DNA from: JAHZKN01 sp965250205
GTDB lineage: Bacteria; Pseudomonadota; Alphaproteobacteria; Rhizobiales; Hyphomicrobiaceae
DNA length: 64,000 nucleotides
NCBI GenBank assembly: GCA_965250205.1
Contig: CBDFNK010000015.1
Coordinates: forward strand, 53,598 to 117,597
Direction: 5' to 3'
Shown here: positions 18,042 through 26,690 of the stretch, in pieces
Layout: every line of letters starts with the position of its first letter
Numbering within the stretch: position 1 is the stretch's first letter
Notes under the pieces: model-generated
Told to the model about the DNA's origin: nothing
The model's database searches: none
The model's input: the letters and a program-made list of their open reading frames with translations, nothing else
Position numbers and translations under genes: made by a program

Positions 18042-18404
18042 TTAACGAAGCAATAGTTCTGCTATGGCGAGTACTGAAAGGGCAAGCCCTAGAAAACCCA
18101 GGAGTGATCGACCGCGATGTCTGGATGAATGGGCGGGCCCCCAATAGCTGGCGAACAGTAGTGATGCAGCGCTCAGATTGAGGGTTGCCAACCCGGTAAG
18201 TCCAATACCATCGTCGATCAACTTGGCGCCGCTCATAAAAATGACACCCGCCAATCCAAGAAGCAGCGCGCCAATGAGGCGTGGCCAGAACGCCGCGCTC
18301 GCGTCCGGCAAAGCAAACAGGCGGATGATCATTTTTGGAGACAGAAGCAAGCAGAGTCCAATCGCACCTTTGATCAAAGTTTCAAACCAAAGGAGTTGTT
18401 CCAT
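18042..18404 (-). CDS. Small integral membrane protein (120 aa), unknown function
   Basis: Four hydrophobic segments, at about residues 5-25, 40-60, 68-86 and 101-119, with a short basic loop SSRHRGR before the last. The N-terminus starts directly in the membrane without a cleavable signal. No catalytic motif or family was recognised. It follows a lipoprotein gene on the same strand (76 bp apart) and may be co-transcribed with it. Confidence 0.68.
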   Translation of the reverse strand: MEQLLWFETLIKGAIGLCLLLSPKMIIRLFALPDASAAFWPRLIGALLLGLAGVIFMSGAKLIDDGIGLTGLATLNLSAASLLFASYWGPAHSSRHRGRSLLGFLGLALSVLAIAELLLR

Positions 18405-18479
18405 GGCACCTGTCTATAGAGTGTCGCTGCTTCGGTCACACTGAGCTGCGACATCAATCGAGAAGCGGGTCCATTTTTT

Positions 18480-18983
18480 TTAAGGTTGTGATGTGAACCA
18501 GCTCGCGAAACCATTACTGCTCGGTTCTGCTTTGACGACTTTACGGCCAGAGGAGGTATAGTCTCCTGCAAGATGGCGGCGCAAATCAGATTGAATTTGT
18601 TGTGTGCGCTTTGCGGAGCAGTAGCCTTTTTGAGCAGCGACGCCTTTCCAAACACCATTGTAGGCAACATCGTAAATTTTGTCGGCGCGGGAGATCAAAT
18701 CAGGCGTTGTGCCTTGGCTGGCTTCGGCTGCGAGAAATTTGGCTTTGAGGGCTGGAGCGTCAAAGTTATAGCCGCATTTGACGGCCCTTGCGGAAACCGA
18801 GCCAACTTGAAAGGCGCGACTGGTTGCATCGCCGGTCAGCGCTGCAGGTGCCTCCGTCTTGGCAGCCTCTGACGAGCCACCGCCACCGAACAAGGATCCG
18901 GTGGTCAAAGAACTTGCCGACCCGGAACAGCCCGCCAAAACGAGAGCCAATAGGCAGGGAACGGCACGTATATAAAAAGTCAT
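18480..18983 (-). CDS. Putative lipoprotein (167 aa)
   Basis: Signal peptide with a lipobox LVLAGC about 20 residues in, so probably lipid-anchored after cleavage before Cys. A Gly/Ser/Ala-rich linker is followed by a compact domain with two further cysteines (VKCGYNF, KGYCSAKR) that could form a disulfide in the periplasm. ATG 18983 puts the signal at the start; the longer reading adds nine polar residues. Function not recognised. It is upstream of and codirectional with the small membrane protein. Confidence 0.72.
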   Translation of the reverse strand: MTFYIRAVPCLLALVLAGCSGSASSLTTGSLFGGGGSSEAAKTEAPAALTGDATSRAFQVGSVSARAVKCGYNFDAPALKAKFLAAEASQGTTPDLISRADKIYDVAYNGVWKGVAAQKGYCSAKRTQQIQSDLRRHLAGDYTSSGRKVVKAEPSSNGFASWFTSQP

Positions 18984-19225
18984 TATGGTTGGGTCCGAAT
19001 CTCTTCTCAATTCGCTAAAATGGGCTTTCAGTCACCCCTCGTCAACGATCTGCTCGACGAAGCCCTGGGGATATGTCGAGATGATGGCCTGTTTGGCTTC
19101 AGCGGTCCGTTGGTATCATTCAGGTCACAGGCGAGCCAGCTGAATTTTCTCTAAAACATGAATAAGTTAGCGGTATGGTTGCCGGTGACCTGCACCGGGG
19201 TGAGAACATCAGCACTCTGGTGGGC

Positions 19226-20407
19226 TTAATTGAGTAACTCGCGCATCGCCCGGTCTAATCCATCAAGCGTCATTGGGTACATGTGCCCCTCCAAAAGTCG
19301 GCGCATAATCTCAATTGATGGTGTCCACTGCCAGTGTTCTTCCGGCACGGGATTAAGCCAAACGCAGTTGGCGAAGCGCTCTGTCACGCGCGACATCCAC
19401 ACCGCACCTGCTTCTTTGTTCATGTGTTCAACAGCGCCGCCAGCATGGCTTATTTCGTAGGGGCTCATTGAGGCATCTCCGACAAAGATGACTTTGTAGT
19501 CGTTTGGGTAAGTATTGATGACGTCCCAGGTCGGTTTCACTTCGCTATGGCGACGTTTGTTGTCGGTCCACACACCCTCGTAGAGGCAGTTGTGAAAGTA
19601 GACGTATCGCAAGTGTTTGAATTCGCTGCGGGCGGCTGAAAACAACTGTTCCGCCGTCTGCACATGCCAATCCATCGAGCCGCCAACGTCAAAAAACATC
19701 AGCACCTTGACAGCGTTGCGCCGTTCCGGCCGCATTGCGATGTCGAGATATCCTTTGTGCGCTGTGCCGGAGATCGTTTGATCCAAATCCAATTCGTCGG
19801 CGGCACCCTGGCGGGCAAACTTTCGCAACCGGCGCAGCGCCATCTTAATGTTGCGCACGCCAAGCTCAACATCATCTGCAAGGTCTTTAAACTCACGCCT
19901 GTCCCAGACTTTGATTGCACGGCGGTGGCGACTTTCCTGTTGCCCAATGCGTATGCCTGCGGGGTTGTAGCCATAAGCCCCAAAGGGGGACGTGCCGCCG
20001 GTTCCAATCCATTTGTTACCGCCCTCGTGGCGCCCTTGTTGCTCAGATAAGCGCTTTTTAAGCTCCTCCATAATTTTTTTCCAACCCCCGAGTTCCTCGA
20101 TGCGCTGCTTTTCGTCTTCCGACAGATAGAGCTCGCTCATGCGTTGCAGCCATTCATCCGGTATTTCTGTTTCGAGATCGGCAGCCTCAGAAAGCGCCTC
20201 AAGACCTTTGAAAACATGACCGAAGACCTGATCGAAACGGTCAATATGGCGCTCATCTTTGACCAATGTCGCGCGTGCTAAATAGTAGAAATCCTCAACC
20301 TTGCCGTTGGCACAATTGGCGTCCAACGCTTCCATCAAGGTCAGATATTCCTTGAGCGTAACCGGGACTTTTGCCGAGCGCAGCTGATCAAAGAAGGTGA
20401 GAAACAT
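19226..20407 (-). CDS. VWA domain protein, CoxE-like
   Basis: 393-residue cytosolic protein of the CoxE-like von Willebrand A family, which works with MoxR-type AAA+ ATPases to remodel or load metals into partner enzymes. The N-terminus (FLTFFDQLRSAKVPVTLKEYL) is typical. The VWA domain begins around residue 230; its MIDAS motif appears as DVGGSMD, where the usual DxSxS has Gly at the second position, followed by a second part at VGDASMSPYE. A MoxR gene is present in the window but about 8 kb away (28583), not adjacent as in many relatives. Confidence 0.87.
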   Translation of the reverse strand: MFLTFFDQLRSAKVPVTLKEYLTLMEALDANCANGKVEDFYYLARATLVKDERHIDRFDQVFGHVFKGLEALSEAADLETEIPDEWLQRMSELYLSEDEKQRIEELGGWKKIMEELKKRLSEQQGRHEGGNKWIGTGGTSPFGAYGYNPAGIRIGQQESRHRRAIKVWDRREFKDLADDVELGVRNIKMALRRLRKFARQGAADELDLDQTISGTAHKGYLDIAMRPERRNAVKVLMFFDVGGSMDWHVQTAEQLFSAARSEFKHLRYVYFHNCLYEGVWTDNKRRHSEVKPTWDVINTYPNDYKVIFVGDASMSPYEISHAGGAVEHMNKEAGAVWMSRVTERFANCVWLNPVPEEHWQWTPSIEIMRRLLEGHMYPMTLDGLDRAMRELLN

Positions 20408-20607
20408 AGGCTAAGACCCTAAACAAACGGGACGATATCGGTGTCGAGATCATGGGCGCTGTAACAGGCTGCCGCAAGCAGCCGATGGCCGCATTTGAGG
20501 CGAGGTGTGCGGTGGGGCTTGGATGGTGGTGGCGGCATTTTCCGGAACGCAGGTGTGATTTCACGGTGGGGGTATTGATCGGCCCGACTTGGACACCCAC
20601 AAACAAC

Positions 20608-20641
20608 AATGAAGCCGCCGGGTTGCCCCAGCGGCTTCATT
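20608..20641 (-). terminator. Probable terminator of porin 1
   Basis: 11-bp stem AATGAAGCCGC (20608-20618) with GCGGCTTCATT (20631-20641), loop CGGGTTGCCCCA. In the minus direction it is followed by TGTTGTTTG, a weak T-rich tail. The same hairpin occurs after porin 2 (22558-22585). Confidence 0.7.
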
Positions 20642-20689
20642 TGATTTCGTTGTCTTAAAGCCTAAATGGCCATCAACTTTTTGTCGCTC

Positions 20690-20760
20690 GATTTATCCCA
20701 AAACCGTCTTTAAGCCAACATTTCCTAAAGTCATGTTGGGTCACTTTTGGGAAACGCGCA
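20690..20760. repeat. REP-B copy interrupted by a 25-bp hairpin
   Basis: The REP-B halves (ATCCCAAAACCG and CACTTTTGGGAAACGCGC) flank a 25-bp CCAACAT...ATGTTGG hairpin at 20715-20739. The repeat ends on the base before the porin 1 stop codon. This 353-bp gap (20408-20760) otherwise holds only the terminator. Confidence 0.8.
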
Positions 20761-22128
20761 CTAGAAGTTGATCAACGCACCGGCTTTGATCAGGTCGAAC
20801 TCTTCGAGGTTTGCTGAACCTGCTGCACCGAAGCAAGCTGCACCAGCTGCGGCACAGGTGAATTCACCTTCATAGTGACGCCAGGACAACCAAACAGACA
20901 TCGCGGCTGCATCGATTTCCTGGACAACACCAAGACCATAACGCTTGAGTTCAGATGACGTTGCTCCAGCTGCAAACGCTGCTTGAGACATCTTGTCATC
21001 GTCAACGCCGTATTCGCCGTAAAGAACGGTCGAACCAAGTGGCAGCCAACGCTGGCGGATACCAGCCTTGATGTACCACATGTCGCCTTCAGGCTTCAGG
21101 TTGCCCGTAATGTTGATGTACTCTTCAGCATAAGCACCGTAGATCCACAGACCCGTTGCAACATGCTCCAAGTAACCACCAACCTGGAAGGCTGCTGCGT
21201 CCTGACCACCGACGACGCCAACACCGTTGGCAAGAACACCGCCAGGACCATTTTCATCTTTGGTTGCATTGTAGGCAGCCGCTACAGCGATCTTGATGCC
21301 GGAGAATTCACCGGAATAACGACCGGAAACAGCCCAATCGTCATCTTCACCCCAAGAGGCCGATGCCGAAAAACCAGCAAAGGTTGGCGTGTCATAACGC
21401 ACAACGTTCTTCGGATAGCCGTCACAGTCACCTGCAACACCGCCGCCACCGTTCAACGGAGCACACGATGCAAGATCACCGTAGACGAAGCCGTTGAAAG
21501 CGCCCGCTGCGTTACGCAGCAAGAAGCCGTTGACGTCATACAAAACGTAGTTGGCTTGAACCAGCGAACCAGACCCATCTGGCAAGATGGCTTGGTTGTC
21601 AGCTGCAGACGACTGCAGACCAACGCTTAAGCGACCGTGCTTTTCGCTCTTCACGAACCAGTATGAGCTTTCAATGCCGACGTTGCTTCTAGCACCGTTA
21701 CCAACGAAAGCCTGAGCATTGGCGTTGAAGCCTAGGACGTTGGCTTCATCAGAACCTTGGCTCACAAGCAGTGAGTCATCATGGATGAACTCAACTTTCA
21801 GAACATAACCAGCCGTCCAGCCTGGTGCGATGGTGGCCTGACCGGTGAAGGCCACGTGCGTACCAATCGAAACAGAACCTGTATCGGTGATGTAGGTGTT
21901 GGATTCAAAGCCATCGTCCCAGTAGAGCAACTGCTTGGCGACGAAGCCTGAAATGGTCAGAGAAACCTTGCGGTTGCCCTTGCGTGCGGTCGTTGCTTCT
22001 AGTTCTGCAATGCGTTCTTCCAAGTCTGCACAGCAGTTGCCGCCTAAGTCAGCGGCACTGGCACTGGTCGCAAAACTACCAGCCATAAGGCCAGCGGCTG
22101 CAAGAGCGCCAAAGCTCAATCTTTTCAT
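20761..22128 (-). CDS. Porin (Porin_2 family), copy 1
   Basis: Outer-membrane general porin of the alphaproteobacterial Porin_2 type, 455 residues. Signal peptide ends SASA before ADLGGNCC. A short coiled-coil segment (DLEERIAELEATTARKGNRK) leads into beta strands starting VSLTISGFVAKQLLYWDDG. The protein ends in INF, a C-terminal Phe as expected for recognition by the barrel-assembly machinery. Cysteine pairs (APLNGGGGVAGDCDG) may form disulfides. ATG 22128 is fixed by GGGAGAAAG upstream. Closely related to the next porin gene, with stretches of identical DNA. Confidence 0.94.
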   Translation of the reverse strand: MKRLSFGALAAAGLMAGSFATSASAADLGGNCCADLEERIAELEATTARKGNRKVSLTISGFVAKQLLYWDDGFESNTYITDTGSVSIGTHVAFTGQATIAPGWTAGYVLKVEFIHDDSLLVSQGSDEANVLGFNANAQAFVGNGARSNVGIESSYWFVKSEKHGRLSVGLQSSAADNQAILPDGSGSLVQANYVLYDVNGFLLRNAAGAFNGFVYGDLASCAPLNGGGGVAGDCDGYPKNVVRYDTPTFAGFSASASWGEDDDWAVSGRYSGEFSGIKIAVAAAYNATKDENGPGGVLANGVGVVGGQDAAAFQVGGYLEHVATGLWIYGAYAEEYINITGNLKPEGDMWYIKAGIRQRWLPLGSTVLYGEYGVDDDKMSQAAFAAGATSSELKRYGLGVVQEIDAAAMSVWLSWRHYEGEFTCAAAGAACFGAAGSANLEEFDLIKAGALINF

Positions 22129-22623
22129 CACTTTCTCCCAAATCTGCGTTGGTAATCGATGTCGCGGAACGAGGCACAAACGCAAAACTGGGCCGCATAA
22201 CTTCGAGGTCGACGGCTAAGAGCCCCCTTTGGACCCGCCGTTGGCCGGAAGACTCATGTGATTCGGGGGGTTGCAACAATCGTTGTGGGGCCCAAAGGCG
22301 CTGTTACACCCCGAAGGTGTGGCGCGCTCGCCACGAAAAATGCCCAGGAAGCCCGTTTTTCAAGGGTTTGGACGCGGGTGTGCGCCTTCAGTATGGTCTG
22401 TGGAAAGTGTTGATGTAGCACGCCAGGTTCCGTGTTTAGGCAGCCATTTTGGATGTCTTGGCCCATTTTCAGCTTTGTAAACGCCAAATTGGTGCTGAAT
22501 TTAGGGTGGTTCCTGGGGTCGCGCTCAGGGCACTTGAACAGCCCGCGTATAAACAAAGAAGCCGCCGGGTTGCCCCAGCGGCTTCATTTAATTTTGTTGT
22601 CTTTAGCTTAGTGAGTAACCAAC
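22129..22623. other. Intergenic region between the two porins
   Basis: 495 bp containing the terminator-like hairpin of porin 2 at one end and, toward 22128, the minus-strand promoter and leader of porin 1. I see no gene in it. Confidence 0.55.
22558..22585 (-). terminator. Probable terminator of porin 2
   Basis: Stem GAAGCCGC (22558-22565) with GCGGCTTC (22578-22585) and the same loop as the porin 1 hairpin; minus-strand tail TTTGTTTA. It duplicates the element at 20608, showing that the terminator was copied with the gene. Confidence 0.7.
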
Positions 22624-24003
22624 TTAGAAGTTGATCAGCGCACCGGCTTTGATCAGGTCGAACTCTTCGAAGCTGTTTGCACCAACAGCGCCGATGCCGC
22701 CTGCACAACCCGCGACAGCACACGTTGCTGAAGCTTCGTAGTGGCGCCAAGCAAGCCAGACAGACATTGCAGCCGCGTCGATTTCCTGAACAACACCCAG
22801 ACCATAACGTTCCAGTTCAGAGGATGTCATGCCAGCATTAAACGAACCGTTGTCCATCTTGTCGCTGTCTTCACCGTATTCACCGTAAAGAACGGTGTGG
22901 CCAAGCGGAACCCATTTCTGACGGATACCAGCTTTAAAGTACCACATGTCACCTTCAGGCTTCAGGTTGCCTGGGGTGTCGACGTACTCTTCAGCATAAG
23001 CACCGTAGACGAACAGACCCGTGGCAACGTGCATCACGAAACCACCAACCTGGAAGGCCGCGGCTTCAAAGCCTTGGGCCCGGGCTGTCGGAGCACCAAC
23101 CAGCAAATTCAGACCACCAGCGGCGCCAAAACCACCTGGGTTTGTTTCGTCATTGGTATGGTTGTAAGCTGCAGCAACAGCGATCTTGATGCCGGAGAAC
23201 TCACCAGCATAACGACCAGATACTGCCCAATCGTCATCTTCACCCCAAGAGGCCGATGCCGAGAAACCAGCAAGGGTTGGCGTGTCATAACGAACAACGT
23301 TCTTTGGATAGCCGTCACAGTCACCTGCAACACCGCCGCCACCATCGAGAGGCGCACAGCTGGCGAGACTGCCATAGCCGCCGCCCAAGTTGCCAGCAGA
23401 GTCACGCAGGCTAAAGCCGTTGATGTCATACAAAACGTAGTTGGCTTGTACCAGCGAACCAGACCCATCTGGCAGGATGGCTTGGTTGTCAGCAGCTGAC
23501 GACTGCTGGCCGACACTTAAGCGACCGTATTGTTCGCTTTTCACAAACCAGTACGCGCTTTCAATCGCAACGGAACCTAATTGACCGTTAGCAACGAGGC
23601 CATGTGCATTAAAGCCAGGGTTCTGAGAGGCCTGATTGACCAGCAATGAGTCATCATGGATGAGCTCAAGCTTTAAAACATAACCAGCTGACCAGCCTGG
23701 TGCGATGGAGGCCTGACCGGTGAAGGCCACGTGCGTACCAATCGAAACAGAACCTGTATCGGTGATGTAGGTGTTGGATTCAAAGCCATCGTCCCAGTAG
23801 AGCAACTGTTTGGCGACGAAGCCTGAGATTGTCAGAGAAACCTTGCGGTTGCCCTTACGTGCCGTGGTGGCTTCAAGCTCAGCGATCCGTTCTTCCAGAT
23901 CGGCGCAGCAGTTGCCCCCAAAATCGGCTGCAGAAGCGCTTGTTGCCAATCCACCGGCCAACAGGCCAGCAGCAGCGACAGCACCTAGTGTCGATTTAAT
24001 CAT
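22624..24003 (-). CDS. Porin (Porin_2 family), copy 2
   Basis: 459-residue outer-membrane porin, paralogue of copy 1. Signal peptide ends SASA before ADFGGNCC. It has the same coiled-coil lead-in and barrel start, and ends in LINF. It differs mainly in surface-loop regions: after residue about 125 (NQASQNPGFNAHGL), around 205 (NLGGGYGSLAS) and around 285-300 (LNLLVGAPTARAQG). Those are the exposed loops that would see phages or antibodies. GGGAGAAAG precedes the ATG, as in copy 1. The two genes point the same way but each has its own terminator, so they can be expressed separately. Confidence 0.94.
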   Translation of the reverse strand: MIKSTLGAVAAAGLLAGGLATSASAADFGGNCCADLEERIAELEATTARKGNRKVSLTISGFVAKQLLYWDDGFESNTYITDTGSVSIGTHVAFTGQASIAPGWSAGYVLKLELIHDDSLLVNQASQNPGFNAHGLVANGQLGSVAIESAYWFVKSEQYGRLSVGQQSSAADNQAILPDGSGSLVQANYVLYDINGFSLRDSAGNLGGGYGSLASCAPLDGGGGVAGDCDGYPKNVVRYDTPTLAGFSASASWGEDDDWAVSGRYAGEFSGIKIAVAAAYNHTNDETNPGGFGAAGGLNLLVGAPTARAQGFEAAAFQVGGFVMHVATGLFVYGAYAEEYVDTPGNLKPEGDMWYFKAGIRQKWVPLGHTVLYGEYGEDSDKMDNGSFNAGMTSSELERYGLGVVQEIDAAAMSVWLAWRHYEASATCAVAGCAGGIGAVGANSFEEFDLIKAGALINF

Positions 24004-24461
24004 TTACTTTCTCCCGTCTACTAACTTGATGAACGGGTACGCCTGACGAAAGCAACTCAACTCAACGCATACAAACGCCAACGCACTCAACATCTCTCTC
24101 AGCGGCACCGGACACAGATCCGAATCACCGCTTCAGGGAGGGACAATACTGTTAAGAAGCTCTGTTGAAAATGTTTAGTTGGCCTGTGGGCGGCGAATCA
24201 AAGGCCAATGTGGCGTCTTTGCAACGTGCAGCATTCCTGCCACCAAGCACTTGATAATACACATGAAATAAGAGCGACCAGCAAGCTTTTTATGGCCGAT
24301 AGGACGGTTTTTAATGCTCATCGTGCAGAGAATGCAACAGACAGCTTGTGGATAGGGTGTCTCAGACCCAGTGGCGGCGACACGCTCAAGGTCGGGCTTA
24401 TGAAATAAGGCGTGCTGCCCCGAATATAGGCCTACCAGACGGCTGTGTTTGGATCGCCTCG
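24004..24461. other. Upstream region of porin 2
   Basis: 458 bp between the porin 2 start and the hairpin array. It should contain the porin 2 promoter; a short plus-strand reading frame (24208-24408) has no domain or ribosome site and is not called. Confidence 0.5.
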
Positions 24462-24462
24462 C

Positions 24463-25078
24463 CCAACATGCCTTTAGGCAATGTTGGCATTAAAGTTTCC
24501 AACACTGGGTAAACCCGTGTTGGCCCAACATGCCTTTAGGCAATGTTGGCATTAAAGTTTCCAACACTGGGTAAACCCGTGTTGGCCCAACATGCCTTTA
24601 GGCAATGTTGGCATTAAAGTTTCCAACACTGGGTAAACCCGTGTTGGCCCAACATGCCTTTAGGCAATGTTGGCATTAAAGTTTCCAACACTGGGTAAAC
24701 CCGTGTTGGCCCAACATGCCTTTAGGCAATGTTGGCATTAAAGTTTCCAACACTGGGTAAACCCGTGTTGGTCCAACATGCCTTTAGGCAATGTTGGCAT
24801 TAAAGTTTCCAACACTGGGTAAACCCGTGTTGGTCCAACACGCCTTTAGGCAATGTTGGTTTTTAGTTCACCAACACTGGGTAAACCCGTGTTGGGATTC
24901 TTTAACGTAGCCAACACTGGGTAAACCCGTGTTGGGATTCTTTAACGTAGCCAACACTGGGTAAACCCGTGTTGGCCCAACATGCCTTTAGGCAATGTTG
25001 GCTATTTAGTTCACCAACACTGCGCAAGCGCGTGTTGGGATTCTTTAACGTAGCCAACACTGCGCAAGCGCGTGTTGG
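24463..25078. repeat. Hairpin array 1 (tandem 62-bp units of paired 25-bp palindromes)
   Basis: At least five exact 62-bp units, each with one CCAACAT...ATGTTGG palindrome (centre GCCTTTAGGCA) and one CCAACAC...GTGTTGG palindrome (centre TGGGTAAACCC) joined by CATTAAAGTTT. Toward the right the units change: linker GATTCTTTAACGTAG, then centre TGCGCAAGCGC. The array ends 1 bp from the stop codon of the next minus-strand gene. There are no unique spacers and no cas genes. Confidence 0.96.
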
Positions 25079-25079
25079 G

Positions 25080-25499
25080 CTAACGCTGACGCTGGCGAAT
25101 GAAGCGGATCGACAGCAAAGACAAGATGACGACCGCAAACGCCATTCCATGCGTGACGTTGACCATCATCGGTCGGTCCGAGAACGTAGCCTGCACAAAA
25201 TGTTGAAAAAAGTCGGGTTGAAAGCGTTTTGCTGAGCCATAGAGCGTGCGGTACTGGTCATGACTTGAATCAAGCAGGTAATAAGAGCCTTTAAGAGCAT
25301 TGCCGTTGATCCAATCAAACAAGGCAATGCCTGCGATTGATAATGTGCGCGCCACAAAATTCAAATTTTCAACGGCGTCATTATAAATGAACAGCAGTGC
25401 AAATACCGCAATGTGCACCGTGATAAAAAACTGCCACAGGAAATCCACCTGAGAGCGTGCGTGCAAAATCATTCCAATTAAGGCTTGTTCTTCGATCAT
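25080..25499 (-). CDS. Small membrane protein (139 aa), unknown function
   Basis: Starts MIEEQALIGMILHARSQVD, then a hydrophobic helix (about 20-40), another at about 52-70 and a C-terminal helix ending in IRFIRQRQR. No family recognised. ATG 25499 is chosen because the longer reading (to 25637) adds 46 residues of unlikely composition. The stop codon lies against the last hairpin of array 1. Confidence 0.6.
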   Translation of the reverse strand: MIEEQALIGMILHARSQVDFLWQFFITVHIAVFALLFIYNDAVENLNFVARTLSIAGIALFDWINGNALKGSYYLLDSSHDQYRTLYGSAKRFQPDFFQHFVQATFSDRPMMVNVTHGMAFAVVILSLLSIRFIRQRQR

Positions 25500-25667
25500 T
25501 GCGTGTCGGCCCTTTTGTGATGTCTTGCTACGGGGGGAGGGGTGTTGTTTTGCGCGTATCCTAACGCGCGCTGTGAGCGTGGCAAGGACATTGAATGCCG
25601 CGACACAATAGGAGTGCAACATATACACGTTGAACATATACGTATTGTATGTGTGCCCGACCGCGGT

Positions 25668-26690
25668 TTAGGTCTTTGTTTTTACCGTATTGCGTGCGAG
25701 TTCGCGCATGATGTCGCGCAGGCGCAACGGTTCAGCATCGAGGAAGGGAAGTGGGCGCGTGACGGCGACAGCAGCTGTGCCGACACGTGCTGTCAACGCA
25801 CCATTGAAAACGCCTTCGCCAAGGCGTCGCGACAAGCGGCGTAGCAAATCTTGGCCCAAAAATTGGCCGAGGAGATCGTCGGTGAGCGCAAGTCCACCCG
25901 TTGCCAGAATATGCGTAAATACCATGCGGCCTAGTTTAAGTGCACCAACTCCGCCAGGGCGCGCGCCATAAAGTGTGGCCAGACCTTTGATGAGCCGCAC
26001 ATTTTCAGCAACGACATACAACATGGCCATCCACACCATCGGTGAAATGGCGGTGGCGACCGTGACCCGCTTGGCGGATTTGAGGATCAGGCCGCGTGCT
26101 TTGATGTCGAGCGGGGCCATCACTTCGCGATCGGCTAAACGCAACAGTTCGCCAGCATCACGAATATCACTTTGGTGGTCTTTTAAGCGTGCCAATGACC
26201 ATTTGAGGTCACCGCGGTCTTCGTAAAGTGCATTTAGTCGTTTGACGACGACGCGTTCTTGATCAAGATCAGCCTCGCGCAATGCTTTGGTGATGGCTTT
26301 GCGCAAACGGGACAGGCGTGACAGTCGGACCAAGCCAAACAGTTCGCGTATGGCGATGACCGCGAATGCAATTCCTGCAATCGCGGCAAGCCCAAGCCCG
26401 AGCCAACCGATCCAATCATCGCGTGCAAGGACATGCGATACAAAGCTTGCAAAGCTCGCCGACGCGGCAAGTGCGGCCAAGCCCGCCATGGCGGACACGA
26501 GAAGTGCGCCCCATTTAAACCCGCCTTTCAGCGCTTGGCCGGGCTTTAAGCTGTTGGGTGTTTGAACCTGTGGTTCGCCGGTTTCATGCGCTGATGTTTC
26601 GTCTCCCGGATCCTCTGATTCGAATTCGACAGATGGATCATCGGCGGCAACAACGTGAGGTTTGCGCTGGGGGGCTTTGGGTGAGGTCAT
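25668..26690 (-). CDS. YcjF-like DUF697 membrane protein (TIGR01620 family)
   Basis: 340-residue inner-membrane protein. An acidic, disordered N-terminus (about 1-55) is followed by a helical pair at about 62-85 and 95-115, the cytosolic segment LVRLSRLSRLRKAITKAL, then the DUF697 part (VTVATAISPMVWMAMLYVV, GGVGALKLGRMVFTHILATGGLALTDDL). Its start ATG overlaps the stop of the ycjX-like gene by 4 bp (ATGA), so the two are translationally coupled. In enterobacteria ycjX-ycjF belong to the phage-shock regulon; no psp gene is seen here. Confidence 0.9.
   Translation of the reverse strand: MTSPKAPQRKPHVVAADDPSVEFESEDPGDETSAHETGEPQVQTPNSLKPGQALKGGFKWGALLVSAMAGLAALAASASFASFVSHVLARDDWIGWLGLGLAAIAGIAFAVIAIRELFGLVRLSRLSRLRKAITKALREADLDQERVVVKRLNALYEDRGDLKWSLARLKDHQSDIRDAGELLRLADREVMAPLDIKARGLILKSAKRVTVATAISPMVWMAMLYVVAENVRLIKGLATLYGARPGGVGALKLGRMVFTHILATGGLALTDDLLGQFLGQDLLRRLSRRLGEGVFNGALTARVGTAAVAVTRPLPFLDAEPLRLRDIMRELARNTVKTKT

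Noticed and set aside
20983..23499. Long plus-strand frames opposite both porins (20983-21630 and 22741-23499)
   Set aside because: They are mirror frames of the porin genes: they are similar to each other only because the porins are, and they lack ribosome sites and domains.
24463..25078. CRISPR-like repeat array
   Set aside because: Both repeats and linkers are repeated nearly unchanged, the repeats are themselves full palindromes, spacers are not unique, and there are no cas genes nearby.
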